A stretch of 64,000 nucleotides of DNA, from contig MSHB01000025.1 in the NCBI GenBank assembly GCA_001940985.1, positions 35,613-99,612 of the forward strand, in the 5' to 3' direction. This DNA is from Mollicutes bacterium Phil14 (GTDB taxonomy: Bacteria; Bacillota_I; Bacilli_A; ML615J-28; CAG-698). The notes under the pieces were generated by a model. The model was not told where the DNA came from. It searched no databases and saw nothing but the letters and a program-made list of their open reading frames with translations. A program made the position numbers and the translations under genes. Within the stretch, counting starts at the first letter, position 1. Every line of letters starts with the position of its first letter. Positions 16,256 through 25,350 of the stretch are shown in pieces.

Positions 16256-16716
16256 TAGATATTAATTTAATAGTTGTTGGAAAAATAAAAGAAAAATATC
16301 TTCAAGATGGAATAGATGAATATTTAAAACGCATCAAGCCTTTTTGTAATTTAAAATTAATCGAAGTAAAAGAAAGTAACTTTTTTGAAACTGATAAAAA
16401 CTTATCTAGTGAAGCATCTTTAATATTGAATTATATAAAGAAAGATGATTATGTTGTTACACTAGAAATTGAGGGCAAAATGTTAACAAGTGTTGAACTT
16501 GCTCAAAAAATTGAAAGTCATTATAGCTATTCTCCTAAAACCTTGACTTTTATTATTGGTTCAAGTGATGGGCTAAGCGATGAAGTAAAGAAAAGAAGTG
16601 ATTATAAACTTTCTTTTTCAAAGATGACTTTTCCCCATCAGTTGATGAGAATGATTTTTTTAGAGCAAATTTATAGAGCCTTAACAATTATCAATAATAG
16701 AAAATATCATAAGTAG
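16252..16716 (+). CDS. rlmH: 23S rRNA pseudouridine-1915 N3-methyltransferase
   Basis: RlmH is a SPOUT methyltransferase acting on the assembled 70S ribosome. The 154-residue length is typical, and the knot region FIIGSSDGLSDEVKKR plus the C-terminal KMTFPHQLMRMIFLEQIYRA are diagnostic. The start overlaps the preceding stop (ATGA). Confidence 0.95.
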   Translation: MIDINLIVVGKIKEKYLQDGIDEYLKRIKPFCNLKLIEVKESNFFETDKNLSSEASLILNYIKKDDYVVTLEIEGKMLTSVELAQKIESHYSYSPKTLTFIIGSSDGLSDEVKKRSDYKLSFSKMTFPHQLMRMIFLEQIYRALTIINNRKYHK

Positions 16717-16747
16717 TTTTGAACAATATTGTTTAGACTACTTTTTT
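16711..16747 (+). terminator. Intrinsic terminator of rlmH
   Basis: AAGTAGT (16711-16717) pairs with ACTACTT; an inner AACAAT/ATTGTT stem lies within, and T6 follows. The outer arm overlaps the stop codon. Confidence 0.8.
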
Positions 16748-16899
16748 AATATTTATAATAATAATTAAGTTATAAAAAATGATTTTGTGTAATATAAAGG
16801 TATATTTAATATATTATAAAGTTAAAAGTAAGAAAGATTACAAAATTTTTTTGTTTAGTAAAATAGAATGTAGTTCTTTATATATTTTACTAATTGTGC

Positions 16900-16905
16900 T
16901 ATAAT
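16900..16905 (+). promoter_or_regulatory. Extended -10 promoter of uvrB
   Basis: TGCTATAAT (TATAAT at 16900-16905) is an extended -10 with no clear -35. It lies 18 bases before the uvrB start. Confidence 0.6.
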
Positions 16906-16923
16906 ATTATATAAGGTGATTTT

Positions 16924-18894
16924 ATGTTTAATTTAGTATCAAAATATACTCCTAATGGTGATCAACCTCAAGCAATTGAAAAATTGGTTGAAGGTATTAA
17001 TGCTGGAGTAAAGCATCAAGTTTTACTTGGAGCTACAGGAACAGGTAAAACTTTTACAATGGCCAATGTTATCCAAAAAGTAGGCAAAAAGACTCTAATA
17101 TTAGCTCATAATAAAACTTTAGCTGGTCAATTATACAGTGAATTAAAATCATTTTTTCCTAATAATCATGTTGAATATTTTATTTCTTATTATGATTATT
17201 ATCAACCAGAAGCTTATGTTGCTAGCAAAGATTTATATATAGAAAAAGATTGTAGTATTAATGATGATATTGATCAAATGAGACATAGTGCTGTTAGTAA
17301 CCTTTTAACATACGATGATGTTATAGTTGTTGCTAGTGTGTCTTGTATCTATGGAATTGGTGATCCTCAAGACTACAAAGAAAAAATGCTAGTTTTACAA
17401 AGTGGTGATATAGTAAAAAGAGAAGAGATATTAGAAAAATTAGTAAAAATGCAATACAGTAGAAATGATTATGAATTAAAAAGAGGTACATTTAGACTAA
17501 AAGGTGATACCTTAGACATAATTCCTACATATGAAAAAGAAGATGCAATTAGAATTGAATTCTTTGATGATGAAATTGAAAAAATTAAAATCATTGATAC
17601 CATTACTTTAAAAACCATTCAGGTAAAAAAAGCAGTAACTATATATCCAGCAACATTATTTGCCGTTGGAGAAGAAAAAATGCAAAGTGCAATTTCTAGA
17701 ATTAAAGAAGAACTAGAAGAAAGAATAGAGTATTTTAAAAATAATAATATGCCACTTGAGGCAGAAAGAATAAAAAGTAGAACTATTTATGATATAGAAA
17801 TGCTTGAAGAGGTTGGTTATTGTAGTGGCATTGAGAATTATTCAAGACATATGAGCCTTCGTGAAGAAGGAGAAACACCTTATACATTAATGGACTTTTT
17901 TGGTGATGACTTTTTATTAATGATTGATGAATCTCACGTAACTATTCCGCAAGTAAGAGGAATGTATAATGGTGATAGATCTAGAAAAATGAGTTTGGTT
18001 GAGAATGGTTTTAGATTGCCATCGGCTCTTGATAATAGACCACTTAAATTTGATGAATTTGAATCTAAAATAAAACAAGTTGTTTATGTTAGTGCAACAC
18101 CTGGTGAGTATGAATTATCTAAAACAGATAGAGTGATAGAGCAAATTATTCGCCCTACTGGTTTACTTGATCCAATGATTGAAGTAAGAAAGAGTCAAAA
18201 TCAAATTGATGATTTGATAAGTGAAATAAGAAAGCGTATTGCTCAAAATGAAAGAGTATTGGTATTAACTCTTACTATTAAAATGAGTGAAGATTTAACA
18301 AATTATTTAAAAGAGTTAAATATTAAAGTTACATATTTGCATTCAGAAATTAAATCCTTAGAAAGACTGGAAGTTATTAGGAATTTAAGAAAAGGAACTT
18401 ATGATGTCTTAGTTGGTATAAATTTATTAAGAGAAGGTTTGGATATTCCAGAAGTATCATTAATAGCTATTTTGGATGCTGATAAAGAAGGATTTTTAAG
18501 AAGTGAGACATCGCTTATTCAAACAATTGGTCGTGCAGCCCGTAATGAACATGGTAAAGTAATTATGTATGCAGATAATATGACCGCTTCAATGGAAAAA
18601 GCAATTATTGAAACATACAGAAGAAGAAAAATTCAAGATGATTATAACAAAGAACATAATATTGTTCCTAAAACTATTTATAAAGATTTACAAGATTCTT
18701 TGACTTTAATAGAAGATGTTAAAGAAGAAAGTGGAGTTGTTGATATGACATCACTTAGTGATATGAGCAATTTAGAAAAGAGAAAACTAATTTCTAATTT
18801 AGAAAAACAAATGAAAGAAGCAGCTAAAAAATTAGATTTTGAACAAGCAATGTCATTGCGAGATATAATCTTTGAATTAAAAGCCAGCTTATAA
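16924..18894 (+). CDS. uvrB: Excinuclease ABC subunit B
   Basis: UvrB is the damage-verifying helicase-like subunit of nucleotide excision repair. The 656-residue protein has Walker A GATGTGKT near residue 39, the beta-hairpin region [15 protein letters not shown], the SATPGEYE and QTIGRAARN helicase motifs, and a C-terminal UVR domain ([22 protein letters not shown]). AAGGTGAT precedes the ATG. uvrA, which commonly follows, is not here; mnmA begins 8 bases after the stop. Confidence 0.97.
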   Translation: MFNLVSKYTPNGDQPQAIEKLVEGINAGVKHQVLLGATGTGKTFTMANVIQKVGKKTLILAHNKTLAGQLYSELKSFFPNNHVEYFISYYDYYQPEAYVASKDLYIEKDCSINDDIDQMRHSAVSNLLTYDDVIVVASVSCIYGIGDPQDYKEKMLVLQSGDIVKREEILEKLVKMQYSRNDYELKRGTFRLKGDTLDIIPTYEKEDAIRIEFFDDEIEKIKIIDTITLKTIQVKKAVTIYPATLFAVGEEKMQSAISRIKEELEERIEYFKNNNMPLEAERIKSRTIYDIEMLEEVGYCSGIENYSRHMSLREEGETPYTLMDFFGDDFLLMIDESHVTIPQVRGMYNGDRSRKMSLVENGFRLPSALDNRPLKFDEFESKIKQVVYVSATPGEYELSKTDRVIEQIIRPTGLLDPMIEVRKSQNQIDDLISEIRKRIAQNERVLVLTLTIKMSEDLTNYLKELNIKVTYLHSEIKSLERLEVIRNLRKGTYDVLVGINLLREGLDIPEVSLIAILDADKEGFLRSETSLIQTIGRAARNEHGKVIMYADNMTASMEKAIIETYRRRKIQDDYNKEHNIVPKTIYKDLQDSLTLIEDVKEESGVVDMTSLSDMSNLEKRKLISNLEKQMKEAAKKLDFEQAMSLRDIIFELKASL

Positions 18895-18902
18895 GGTGAA
18901 TT

Positions 18903-20039
18903 ATGGAAAAAGAAAATAAAAAGAAAAAAGTAGTAGTGGGGTTAAGCGGAGGCGTAGATTCAGCTGTAAGTGTAATCATGCTTCAAAAACAAGGATATGA
19001 AGTTGAGGGAATGTTTATGAGAAATTGGGATTCTTCACTTAATAATGATATTTTGGGAAATCCTCATACTTTAGATAGTGTATGTCCTCAAGAAGTAGAT
19101 TATATGGATGCTTTAAAAACTGCTGAAGAATTAAATATTAAATTACATCGAGTTGATTTTGTTGATGAATATTGGCAAAGAGTATTTTCATATTTTTTAG
19201 ATGAATATAATCATAATAGAACACCAAATCCTGATATATTATGTAATAAAGAAATTAAATTTAAAGCATTTTTAGAAAAAGCTATGGAAATGGGATTTGA
19301 TTATATAGCTATGGGACACTATGCAAGAATTGACCATAGTAATGGTGATGTTAAAATGTTAAGGGGCGTAGATTCTAACAAAGATCAAACATACTTTTTG
19401 TGCCAATTAACAAAAAAACAACTTGAAAAAGCATTGTTTCCAGTTGGTGGTTTAGAAAAGAAAGATGTTAGAAGAATAGCAAAAGAATATAATTTAACTA
19501 TTGCCAATAAGAAGGATTCTACAGGAGTTTGTTTTATTGGAGAAAGAAACTTTAAGGAATTTTTAAAGAATTATTTACCAGCAAAACCTGGAAAAATTGA
19601 AACATTAAATGGCGAAATTGTTGGTGAGCATGATGGTATAATGTATTATACAATTGGTCAGAGAAAAGGATTAGGTTTAGGTGGTGCTGGAGATGCATGG
19701 TTTGTTGTAGGAAAAGATCCAGAAAGAAATGTATTACTTGTTGGACGTGGAAGTGAACAAGAATATCTGTATTCTAATAGAGCAATTGTTAGAAATATAA
19801 ATTGGATTGGACCTAAGGTTGATGAGAGCAAAACATATTTAGCAAAATTTAGATATCGTGGCGTTGATAATGAAGTTAAAATTCACATTTTAGAAAATGG
19901 TGATTTTGAAGTATTTTATCCTAATAAAGCAAAAGCTGTTACCCCTGGTCAAGCTGCAGTCTTTTATGATGGTGAATATTTAATGGGTGGGGGCACAATA
20001 GATGAAGTTTATATGGATACTGAAAAAAGAAGGTATTAG
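18903..20039 (+). CDS. mnmA: tRNA-uridine 2-sulfurtransferase
   Basis: MnmA thiolates U34 of tRNA for Lys, Glu and Gln. The 378-residue protein has the PP-loop motif GLSGGVDSAV (residues 13-22), the first catalytic cysteine in NPDILCNKEIKF and the second in STGVCFIGER. The AAGGTGAA ribosome site overlaps the end of uvrB. It is followed 11 bases later by recD2, the same neighbour as in Bacillus. Confidence 0.96.
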   Translation: MEKENKKKKVVVGLSGGVDSAVSVIMLQKQGYEVEGMFMRNWDSSLNNDILGNPHTLDSVCPQEVDYMDALKTAEELNIKLHRVDFVDEYWQRVFSYFLDEYNHNRTPNPDILCNKEIKFKAFLEKAMEMGFDYIAMGHYARIDHSNGDVKMLRGVDSNKDQTYFLCQLTKKQLEKALFPVGGLEKKDVRRIAKEYNLTIANKKDSTGVCFIGERNFKEFLKNYLPAKPGKIETLNGEIVGEHDGIMYYTIGQRKGLGLGGAGDAWFVVGKDPERNVLLVGRGSEQEYLYSNRAIVRNINWIGPKVDESKTYLAKFRYRGVDNEVKIHILENGDFEVFYPNKAKAVTPGQAAVFYDGEYLMGGGTIDEVYMDTEKRRY

Positions 20040-20050
20040 GTGAAAAATCA

Positions 20051-22345
20051 ATGGAAGAGTCTTTATATGGAAGTGTTATAAAGATAACATATTTTAATGA
20101 TGAGACTGGATATGGAGTAATTAGAATAAAACTAAATTATCAAGATAATAAAATAGCAAAATATAAAGCCAAACTATTTAGTAATATTTTAACAGTTACT
20201 TCTGTTTTTGATAGAAAACCTATAATTGATGAAGAATATGATTTCTTTGGAGAGTTTATAACAAATCAGTATGGTATACAATTTAAAGCAAATAGTTTTA
20301 AAAGAAGAAATGAAGAAACACTAGAAGGAGTAGTAACATATTTATCAAGTGATTTATTTCCAGGAATTGGAAAGGCTACTGCTACAAAAGTTTTTAATGA
20401 ATTAGGTCCAAATTGTTTGCAAAGAATAAGTGCGGACAAAAAAGTCTTAGATGAAACAGATTTAACAGCGATTCAAAAAGATACAATTTATAATAATTTA
20501 ATAAATAATAAATTGAAAGAAGAATCAATAGTTGGTTTTTTAAAAATGGGAATTACTATGACTATGTCATTAAAAATTTTGAGTGCCATAAAAGAAAATG
20601 CTTTAGAAACTGTTAAAAAAAATCCTTATTGTCTAATTGATATAGTTGAAGGAATAGGTTTTAATAAGGCGGATAAAATAGCATTAGATAATAATATTGA
20701 AAAAGATAGTCCAATTAGAATCGAAGCTTTGATTTTATATATAATTCAAAATTATACATACTCTTTTGGTGATACATATATTGAATATGATAAATTATTT
20801 TCTATAGCGACTGAAAGAATCAATATTGATGAAGATATATTGAATAGTGATAATTTTAAGCAGGCACTTAGTAGACTTATCGGTAAAGAAAAAATATTTA
20901 TCGATAATGAAAATAATGTTTATGATATTGTTATTTATAATGCTGAAAATATGCTTGCTAGTTATTTAGGTAATATGCTAAAAAATGAAGCAGATCCTGG
21001 TTATAGTTATAATAAGATTTCTAAAGTGATAAATCGTATTAAAGATGAAATGAAAATAGATTATAGCCCTAAACAACTTGAAGCTATTGAGATGGCATTA
21101 AAAGAGAATATATCTATTATTACTGGAGGACCTGGAACTGGTAAAACTACAATTATAAAAGGAATAATTGAAAGTTATGTTTTTCTATTTGGTAAAGATT
21201 TGGTAAGAGAAGAAATAGCTTTACTTGCACCGACTGGTAGAGCAAGTAAAAGACTAAATGAAGTGACACTTCATCCCGCCCAAACAGTCCATAAGTTTTT
21301 AGGTTATGAAGGACATGGAGTATATCGATTCGGTTCTGATAATAAAGTGAAAGCAAGATTGGTTATTGTAGATGAATTCTCGATGGTTGATGTTCTTTTA
21401 GCAGCAAAACTTTTTTCTAGTTTAGAAGAAAATACTAAAGTTGTATTGGTTGGTGATGTTGATCAATTGCCATCAGTTGGACCAGGTGAGGTATTAGCAA
21501 ATCTTATTGAATGCAAAGAGATTAATGTAGTAAAATTAGATAAAATTCATAGACAGGCTGCTGATTCAACTATTATTTCTTTTGCTCATTCTATTAATGA
21601 AGGTTTTTTACCTGAAAATATATTAGAAAAACAAAAAGATAGAAATTTTATTAGAGTTAATGATAATGATATTGGTGATAATATTATTAAAATAGTTGAG
21701 CAAGCAATTAATAGTGGAATGGATATTATAAAAGATATTCAGGTATTAATCCCAATATATAAGGGTGAAACTGGAATAAATGCTATTAATGAAAAAATGC
21801 AAGAAAAATTTAATCCTTTGATAGATTATGAAATTAAACATTTATCAAGAAAATTTAGAGTTAATGATAAAGTGATTCAACTTGTTAACAGAAGCGAAAA
21901 ACAAGTTATGAATGGAGATATTGGTTATGTTTTAACCCTTGATTGCGATGATTATGAAAGTGGAAACATTCAAGGCTTGACAGTTTTATTTGATAGTGGA
22001 CCAGTTTATTATAAAAAAGAAGAATTAGAAGATTTAACTCATGCTTATGCTATATCAATACATAAAGCCCAAGGTAGTGAATTTGCTTGTGCAATTGTTC
22101 CGTTTACTTATAAGTATTATGTGATGTTAAAACGTAAATTGATATATACAGCTGTTACAAGAGCAAAAAAATACTTGATAATGCTTGGAAATATTGAAGC
22201 TTTAGCAAAAGGCATACAAGGAATTGAGATAAGAAGAAAAACCAAATTAGTTCAAAGAATTAAAACATTTTTCAAAAATGAAATACTTGATTTTGACTCT
22301 GATATTCAATTGGAAAATGTTTCACCTTATGATTTTATTGATTAA
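20051..22345 (+). CDS. recD2: ATP-dependent RecD2-type DNA helicase
   Basis: RecD2 is a 5'-3' SF1B helicase of bacteria without RecBC. The 764-residue protein has an N-terminal OB region, helix-hairpin-helix repeats (about residues 100-220), Walker A GGPGTGKTT near 360, the VDEFSMVD motif II, GDVDQLPSVGPGEV motif III and the SH3/C-terminal HAYAISIHKAQGSEF and YTAVTRAKK motifs. AGGTGAA precedes the ATG. Confidence 0.95.
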   Translation: MEESLYGSVIKITYFNDETGYGVIRIKLNYQDNKIAKYKAKLFSNILTVTSVFDRKPIIDEEYDFFGEFITNQYGIQFKANSFKRRNEETLEGVVTYLSSDLFPGIGKATATKVFNELGPNCLQRISADKKVLDETDLTAIQKDTIYNNLINNKLKEESIVGFLKMGITMTMSLKILSAIKENALETVKKNPYCLIDIVEGIGFNKADKIALDNNIEKDSPIRIEALILYIIQNYTYSFGDTYIEYDKLFSIATERINIDEDILNSDNFKQALSRLIGKEKIFIDNENNVYDIVIYNAENMLASYLGNMLKNEADPGYSYNKISKVINRIKDEMKIDYSPKQLEAIEMALKENISIITGGPGTGKTTIIKGIIESYVFLFGKDLVREEIALLAPTGRASKRLNEVTLHPAQTVHKFLGYEGHGVYRFGSDNKVKARLVIVDEFSMVDVLLAAKLFSSLEENTKVVLVGDVDQLPSVGPGEVLANLIECKEINVVKLDKIHRQAADSTIISFAHSINEGFLPENILEKQKDRNFIRVNDNDIGDNIIKIVEQAINSGMDIIKDIQVLIPIYKGETGINAINEKMQEKFNPLIDYEIKHLSRKFRVNDKVIQLVNRSEKQVMNGDIGYVLTLDCDDYESGNIQGLTVLFDSGPVYYKKEELEDLTHAYAISIHKAQGSEFACAIVPFTYKYYVMLKRKLIYTAVTRAKKYLIMLGNIEALAKGIQGIEIRRKTKLVQRIKTFFKNEILDFDSDIQLENVSPYDFID

Positions 22346-22421
22346 GGTAAAAATAGTAATGTGCAAATTGCACGCGCTTTAACAAAACAAAAAATCTTTT
22401 TGATTTGAAAGAGGTGTTAAA

Positions 22422-22574
22422 ATGAAAAAAACTTGGTCTCTTATTTCTATTGGTGCACTTGGAGCAACAGCTATGATGATGTATATAAACAATAAATCAA
22501 CTGTTGATAAAGCTATGAAAAATATTAAAAAAACTAGTAAAAGTGCATATAACAAAGTTAAAGCAATGTTTTAA
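22422..22574 (+). CDS. Small YrzQ/DUF3918-like membrane-associated protein
   Basis: A 50-residue frame begins at ATG 22422 after GAGGTG (22411-22416). It has one N-terminal hydrophobic segment (WSLISIGALGATAMMMY) and a basic amphipathic tail (KNIKKTSKSAYNKVKAMF). Bacillus carries a similarly sized protein (YrzQ, DUF3918: hydrophobic N-terminus, basic tail ending in KMF-like residues) close to recD2. Assignment rests on layout and position; function is unknown. A terminator follows two bases after the stop. Confidence 0.6.
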   Translation: MKKTWSLISIGALGATAMMMYINNKSTVDKAMKNIKKTSKSAYNKVKAMF

Positions 22575-22575
22575 T

Positions 22576-22610
22576 AAAAAAAGTTATCTATTAATTTAGA
22601 TAACTTTTTT
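22576..22610. terminator. Bidirectional terminator
   Basis: AAAAAGTTATCTA pairs with TAGATAACTTTTT around a six-base loop, between the small gene and the convergent amidase gene. Confidence 0.88.
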
Positions 22611-22619
22611 AAATATTAA

Positions 22620-24641
22620 TTAATTTTCTTCAAGTTGTTTTGCTCTAGCAGTAGGAGTCATATAATAATATAAATCTTCATTGCCTATTAATCTAGCATT
22701 AGTTACTTTTGCTGGAACAATTGATTTATATGTTAATGTCTTATCATAACTGCCATCTTTCTTTTGAACATGAATAGTATATGTTACTTCTGTATCAACT
22801 TCTGGGAAGTTAATGATTTGTCCAGTTTCACATATTAATTCTGGATTGTTTGATGTAAATGTGATGTTGAAATCACTTAGTTTTATATATAATGTATATT
22901 CTGCTTCAACCATCTTGATAAAGTAATCCCATAAGTCTGCATGACGCATAGTTTCTGGACAATCTTTGCCACTGAATGTATTGTGTTGTTTTACATCAGT
23001 AGGTTTTATATGATTTTGAGGAAGTAATCTTGTTCCAATTAATTGAGCTAATGTCATCCATACACGATATAAGTCACAACCATAATTAACACAAGATTCA
23101 ATACCAATACTATTTAAGTTTCCACCACGATTAGATACAGTTTGGTAAGTAGAACTCCACCATGTATTACTAATCCAATAATTACCATTTTCACCAACAT
23201 AGTTATTTATACCTGTGTATGGTAAATCACTATTATTAGCTATACGACTACCTGCTAAAGGAGCTTGTATATTACTCTTTATACCATTTAATTCCCAATA
23301 ACCATCTTTACTGATTGTTACTTTTGCAGCATTTGGTCCTGTTGCTTTTATTCCTGTGTCAGTAAATTCTAGTGGAACTTTAGTGCCATCACCAGCATGA
23401 TGTGCTACTTCATTATCAGGTATTGATTGGAATACGATTCCATCTCCACAACTATAATGCCAACTAGTTGTGTTTGTTGAATATTTAAGATTATTAGCCA
23501 AGTTATAAGCAGTAGTGTGTGAATGAGTAGTAGCAGTGTCATGTACTGTTATATATTTAACTTCTCTAATAGTTCCTGGTCTAGTATTGTTTCCTTTTGG
23601 AACTATAAAGTTTTCATTAACATATAATGGTTTATTCCAAGTGATTAAACTAACAGCACCAGCTAAAATAGTGTTATAATGAACTTGTGTTAGTCCATCA
23701 GCTGCTTTAATAGGACCCCAACCAATTGCTTTAACTAAATTGTTTAATGGTCTTTCTACGTGAATACTATTAAAGAATGCTTCAGGATCAATATAATCTA
23801 ATACTTCTATAGTTATACTAGCTTTTATATTTTCATTTTCTTTTGAGACACATTTTATAACTATCTTTCCACTTTTTAGAATTGTTACATTTCCTTCTTC
23901 ATCAATAGTAGCACGACTAGTGTTTGTTGTTGACCATATTACTTCTTGATTTGCACCTGTTGGTAATACTGTTGCTTTTAATTTAAGTGGTGTATCTAAA
24001 TATACTTTTTCACTATTTGTTTCAATTTTAATAGATTCAGGATTTACTATAACTTGTTCAATTTCTATTGTAATTGTTCCTTTTACTTTACTTGTCATAG
24101 CTTCAGCTGTAATTGTTACCTTTCCGCCTTTTATAGCTACTACATTACCCTTATCATCTACTGTAGCAATTTCTGTATTACTTGATGTCCAAGTAATTGT
24201 TTCAACTAATTTAGATGTTAATGTATATGTTAGTTGTTGGCTTTCATTGCTTAACATTTTACTTTTTCCAGTTAATGTTAAAGTAGGTTCATTTACTTTT
24301 ACTTTTATTTCTTTTTTAGTATTTTCTTTATTTTCAATAGCAATAGTAATAGTTGCTTCACCAACTGATATAGCTGTTAATTTTTCTTCTTCAACTTTAA
24401 CAACTTCTGAATTGCTAGAACTAAATACTAAATTAAAATCTTTGTTACCTTTTTTTGTTATTGTAAGTTTTTTAGTTTCACCCAATTCAAGAGCAATAGA
24501 AGTCTCTTCAATTGTAAAACTAATTTCATCTTCCGGTTTAACAACTGGATCTACAGGTCCTTCCTCACCGCCACAAGCTACTAAGAAAAGTGTTAGTAGG
24601 CATAAAACAATGTAAAAAAATCTGCGTTTAGTTTTTATCAT
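22620..24641 (-). CDS. Lipoprotein N-acetylmuramoyl-L-alanine amidase with Ig-like repeats
   Basis: The 673-residue protein has a lipobox (LVACGG, Cys about residue 23) and three or so BIG2-type Ig domains (repeated TWTSSNTEIATVDDKGNV-like segments, residues 40-280). An Amidase_2/PGRP domain follows, with zinc ligands expected in TVHDTATT (near 365) and QHNTFSGKDCPE (near 550). The enzyme would cut the lactyl-L-Ala bond of peptidoglycan at the cell surface. A short C-terminal Ig-like segment follows the catalytic domain. GGAGG precedes the start. Confidence 0.88.
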   Translation of the reverse strand: MIKTKRRFFYIVLCLLTLFLVACGGEEGPVDPVVKPEDEISFTIEETSIALELGETKKLTITKKGNKDFNLVFSSSNSEVVKVEEEKLTAISVGEATITIAIENKENTKKEIKVKVNEPTLTLTGKSKMLSNESQQLTYTLTSKLVETITWTSSNTEIATVDDKGNVVAIKGGKVTITAEAMTSKVKGTITIEIEQVIVNPESIKIETNSEKVYLDTPLKLKATVLPTGANQEVIWSTTNTSRATIDEEGNVTILKSGKIVIKCVSKENENIKASITIEVLDYIDPEAFFNSIHVERPLNNLVKAIGWGPIKAADGLTQVHYNTILAGAVSLITWNKPLYVNENFIVPKGNNTRPGTIREVKYITVHDTATTHSHTTAYNLANNLKYSTNTTSWHYSCGDGIVFQSIPDNEVAHHAGDGTKVPLEFTDTGIKATGPNAAKVTISKDGYWELNGIKSNIQAPLAGSRIANNSDLPYTGINNYVGENGNYWISNTWWSSTYQTVSNRGGNLNSIGIESCVNYGCDLYRVWMTLAQLIGTRLLPQNHIKPTDVKQHNTFSGKDCPETMRHADLWDYFIKMVEAEYTLYIKLSDFNITFTSNNPELICETGQIINFPEVDTEVTYTIHVQKKDGSYDKTLTYKSIVPAKVTNARLIGNEDLYYYMTPTARAKQLEEN

Positions 24642-24783
24642 TTTTCCTCCTCGATTTACCTTTTAAGTAAAGGTTTACATATTTTACAAAATATATTTTA
24701 TCATATTATTTATTAAAAAACTAACTTAATCAAAAAGTAAAATATAAATGTTTTGACTATTATATATATGAAAGGAGAAAAGT

Positions 24784-25350
24784 ATGGAGAAATTAAAAAT
24801 AATTATTCATAATATTAGAAAAAATCTAAAAGTTATATTATTGGCAAGTTTGTTAATATTGTTTTTATTGTACAAATTTTTTGATAAAGAAAATAGTGTA
24901 GATGGTTATGGAGACGTTAATTTACCGCAACAATCAGATTATAGTAATTTTGAAAATGAAAATTATATAGTTGAAATAAAAGGAGAAGTAAACAGACCAG
25001 GATTATATGTTGTTTCTAAAAACGCAAGAATAAGTGATATAATCGATTTAGCTTTAGGCTTTACTGAATATGCTGATGATTCAAATATAAATTTAGCAGA
25101 AAAGATTGTTGATGGGATGTTGATAATTGTTAATAAGAGTGAGAAAAAAGAAACGCTAGATAAAATATCAATTAATTATGCTAGTCTAGAACAGCTTCAA
25201 AAAATCCCTCACATCGGCAAAAGTAAAGCTAACAATATAATAGAATATCGTGAAAAAAACGATGGATTTACTAATATAGAGGAAATAATAAATGTTAATG
25301 GAATTTCCAAAAATCTTTTTGAGCAAATTAAAGAATACATTTGTTTATAG
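24784..25350 (+). CDS. comEA: Competence DNA receptor ComEA
   Basis: ComEA binds incoming double-stranded DNA at the membrane. The 188-residue protein has an N-terminal transmembrane helix (about residues 17-33), an SLBB domain (VEIKGEVNRPGLYVV, residues 60-115) and a C-terminal helix-hairpin-helix pair (INYASLEQLQKIPHIGKSKANNIIEYR). AAAGGAG precedes the ATG. Its end overlaps comEC by 59 bases. Confidence 0.93.
   Translation: MEKLKIIIHNIRKNLKVILLASLLILFLLYKFFDKENSVDGYGDVNLPQQSDYSNFENENYIVEIKGEVNRPGLYVVSKNARISDIIDLALGFTEYADDSNINLAEKIVDGMLIIVNKSEKKETLDKISINYASLEQLQKIPHIGKSKANNIIEYREKNDGFTNIEEIINVNGISKNLFEQIKEYICL

Noticed and set aside
22361-22373. GTGCAAATTGCAC palindrome after recD2 as an operator
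   Set aside because: Only six-base arms in a transcribed spacer with no promoter next to it; too short to claim.
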